A stretch of DNA of 5,235 nt, taken from positions 1 through 5,235 of the forward strand of contig WLGA01000079.1 in NCBI GenBank assembly GCA_009703445.1. The letters are read 5' to 3'. The first letter of the stretch is position 1. Each line of letters starts with the position of its first letter. Under the pieces are notes generated by a model. It did no database searches and was not told the origin of the DNA. It saw only the letters and a program-made list of their open reading frames with translations. Position numbers and translations under genes: made by a program. This DNA comes from Actinomycetota bacterium (GTDB taxonomy: Bacteria; Actinomycetota; Actinomycetes; Actinomycetales; Microbacteriaceae). Below, in pieces: positions 4,854 to 5,235 of this stretch.

Positions 4854-5235
4854 GCACGGATGAAGTTCTAGCCGCAGCCTCCAAGATTGTCGATGACTTC
4901 GGCAATCATCAGACTGCCGACTATTTCGCTGGCTTCTCAGCCGACGCAACCTTCATGTTTTATACCCATAGCGAGCGACTAGATTCTCGAGCGGCCTACG
5001 AGGCACTCTGGGCGAAGTGGGAGAGCGAGGATGGCTTCAAGGTTCACGGTTGTCGCTCTAGCAATCAACTCGTCCAGTTGATTGGCCAGGATGCGGCAGT
5101 CTTCACGCATCTGGTTTCGAGCGACATCGAGTTCGCAGATGAAGTTTCGACCGTCGAAGAGCGCGAGACCATAGTTTTTGCAAAGGTGAGTGGTCACTGG
5201 TTGGCCGTGCACGAACACCTATCGCCGAATAGCCC
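4850..5235 (+). CDS. NTF2/SnoaL-like domain protein, 3' end cut by the window
   Basis: The frame starts with ATG at 4850, sharing ATGA with the stop of the ureohydrolase, and stays open to the last base, giving 128 residues. Visible features are an N-terminal helix (VLAAASKIVDDFGNHQTADYFAGF), then DATFMFYTHSERLDSRAAYEALWAKWESEDGF, then strands including AAVFTHLVSS, ERETIVFAK and WLAVHEHLSP. A two-helix start, alternating strands and a final W.AVHEHLSP describe the SnoaL/DUF4440-like NTF2 fold, usually 120-150 residues, so little is missing. Members include small enzymes (isomerases, AtzH-type amidohydrolase) and ligand-binding proteins. Overlap with the ureohydrolase shows translational coupling and a role in the same pathway, but no function can be assigned. 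No signal peptide or membrane segment is seen, so it is cytoplasmic. Confidence 0.85.
   Translation, partial: MSTDEVLAAASKIVDDFGNHQTADYFAGFSADATFMFYTHSERLDSRAAYEALWAKWESEDGFKVHGCRSSNQLVQLIGQDAAVFTHLVSSDIEFADEVSTVEERETIVFAKVSGHWLAVHEHLSPNS

Noticed and set aside
4979..5218. 79-codon - strand frame at the right end
   Set aside because: It is antisense to the NTF2-like reading frame, which starts by ATGA overlap and carries a family-like pattern.

Overview
The window looks like chromosomal DNA from an actinobacterium of moderate G+C content. The proteins (an NCS1 permease, a ureohydrolase and an XRE-cupin regulator) have an actinobacterial feel, and at least one gene seems to lack a Shine-Dalgarno sequence. 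A small-genome, lower-GC Microbacteriaceae (freshwater Luna type, such as Rhodoluna or Aquiluna) would fit. That placement is an impression from memory, not a computed assignment.

Layout. Bases 1-177 are the 3' end of a sugar ABC-transporter permease of the XylH/GguB kind, read rightward. It is closed by a strong hairpin terminator (193-224) that also faces the end of the leftward gene beyond it. Three genes then read leftward in the order cyclase-family hydrolase (2306-1641), XRE-cupin regulator (1637-1098) and short-chain dehydrogenase (1034-255). The first two are almost fused, with 3 bp between them. The third follows after 63 bp that contain its own good ribosome binding site and a near-perfect palindrome. 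From an 83-bp divergent control region (2307-2389), three genes read rightward: an NCS1-family permease (2390-3874), an agmatinase-family ureohydrolase (3882-4853) and an NTF2/SnoaL-like protein (4850 to the window end, incomplete). They lie 7 bp apart and then overlap by ATGA, so they almost certainly form one operon.

How it may work together. The divergent region carries a perfect 8-bp-arm inverted repeat (2335-2353) that overlaps the best rightward -10 candidate, which is an ideal position for an operator of the locally encoded XRE-cupin regulator. The genes read as one regulated uptake-and-breakdown module. NCS1 carriers typically import nucleobases, hydantoins, allantoin and similar small heterocycles. 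Cyclase-family enzymes hydrolyse amide-type bonds. The ureohydrolase removes urea from a guanidino compound. The natural substrate cannot be read from the sequence. A cyclic or acylated guanidino compound is a testable guess, but plain agmatine or guanidinobutyrate catabolism is also possible. The cyclase-family enzyme has Gln where the family's first metal-binding His is expected, while its other metal ligands are present. The NTF2-like protein is the least understood member.

There is no evidence of mobile elements, CRISPR arrays, tRNA or rRNA genes. No gene-free stretch exceeds about 85 bp.
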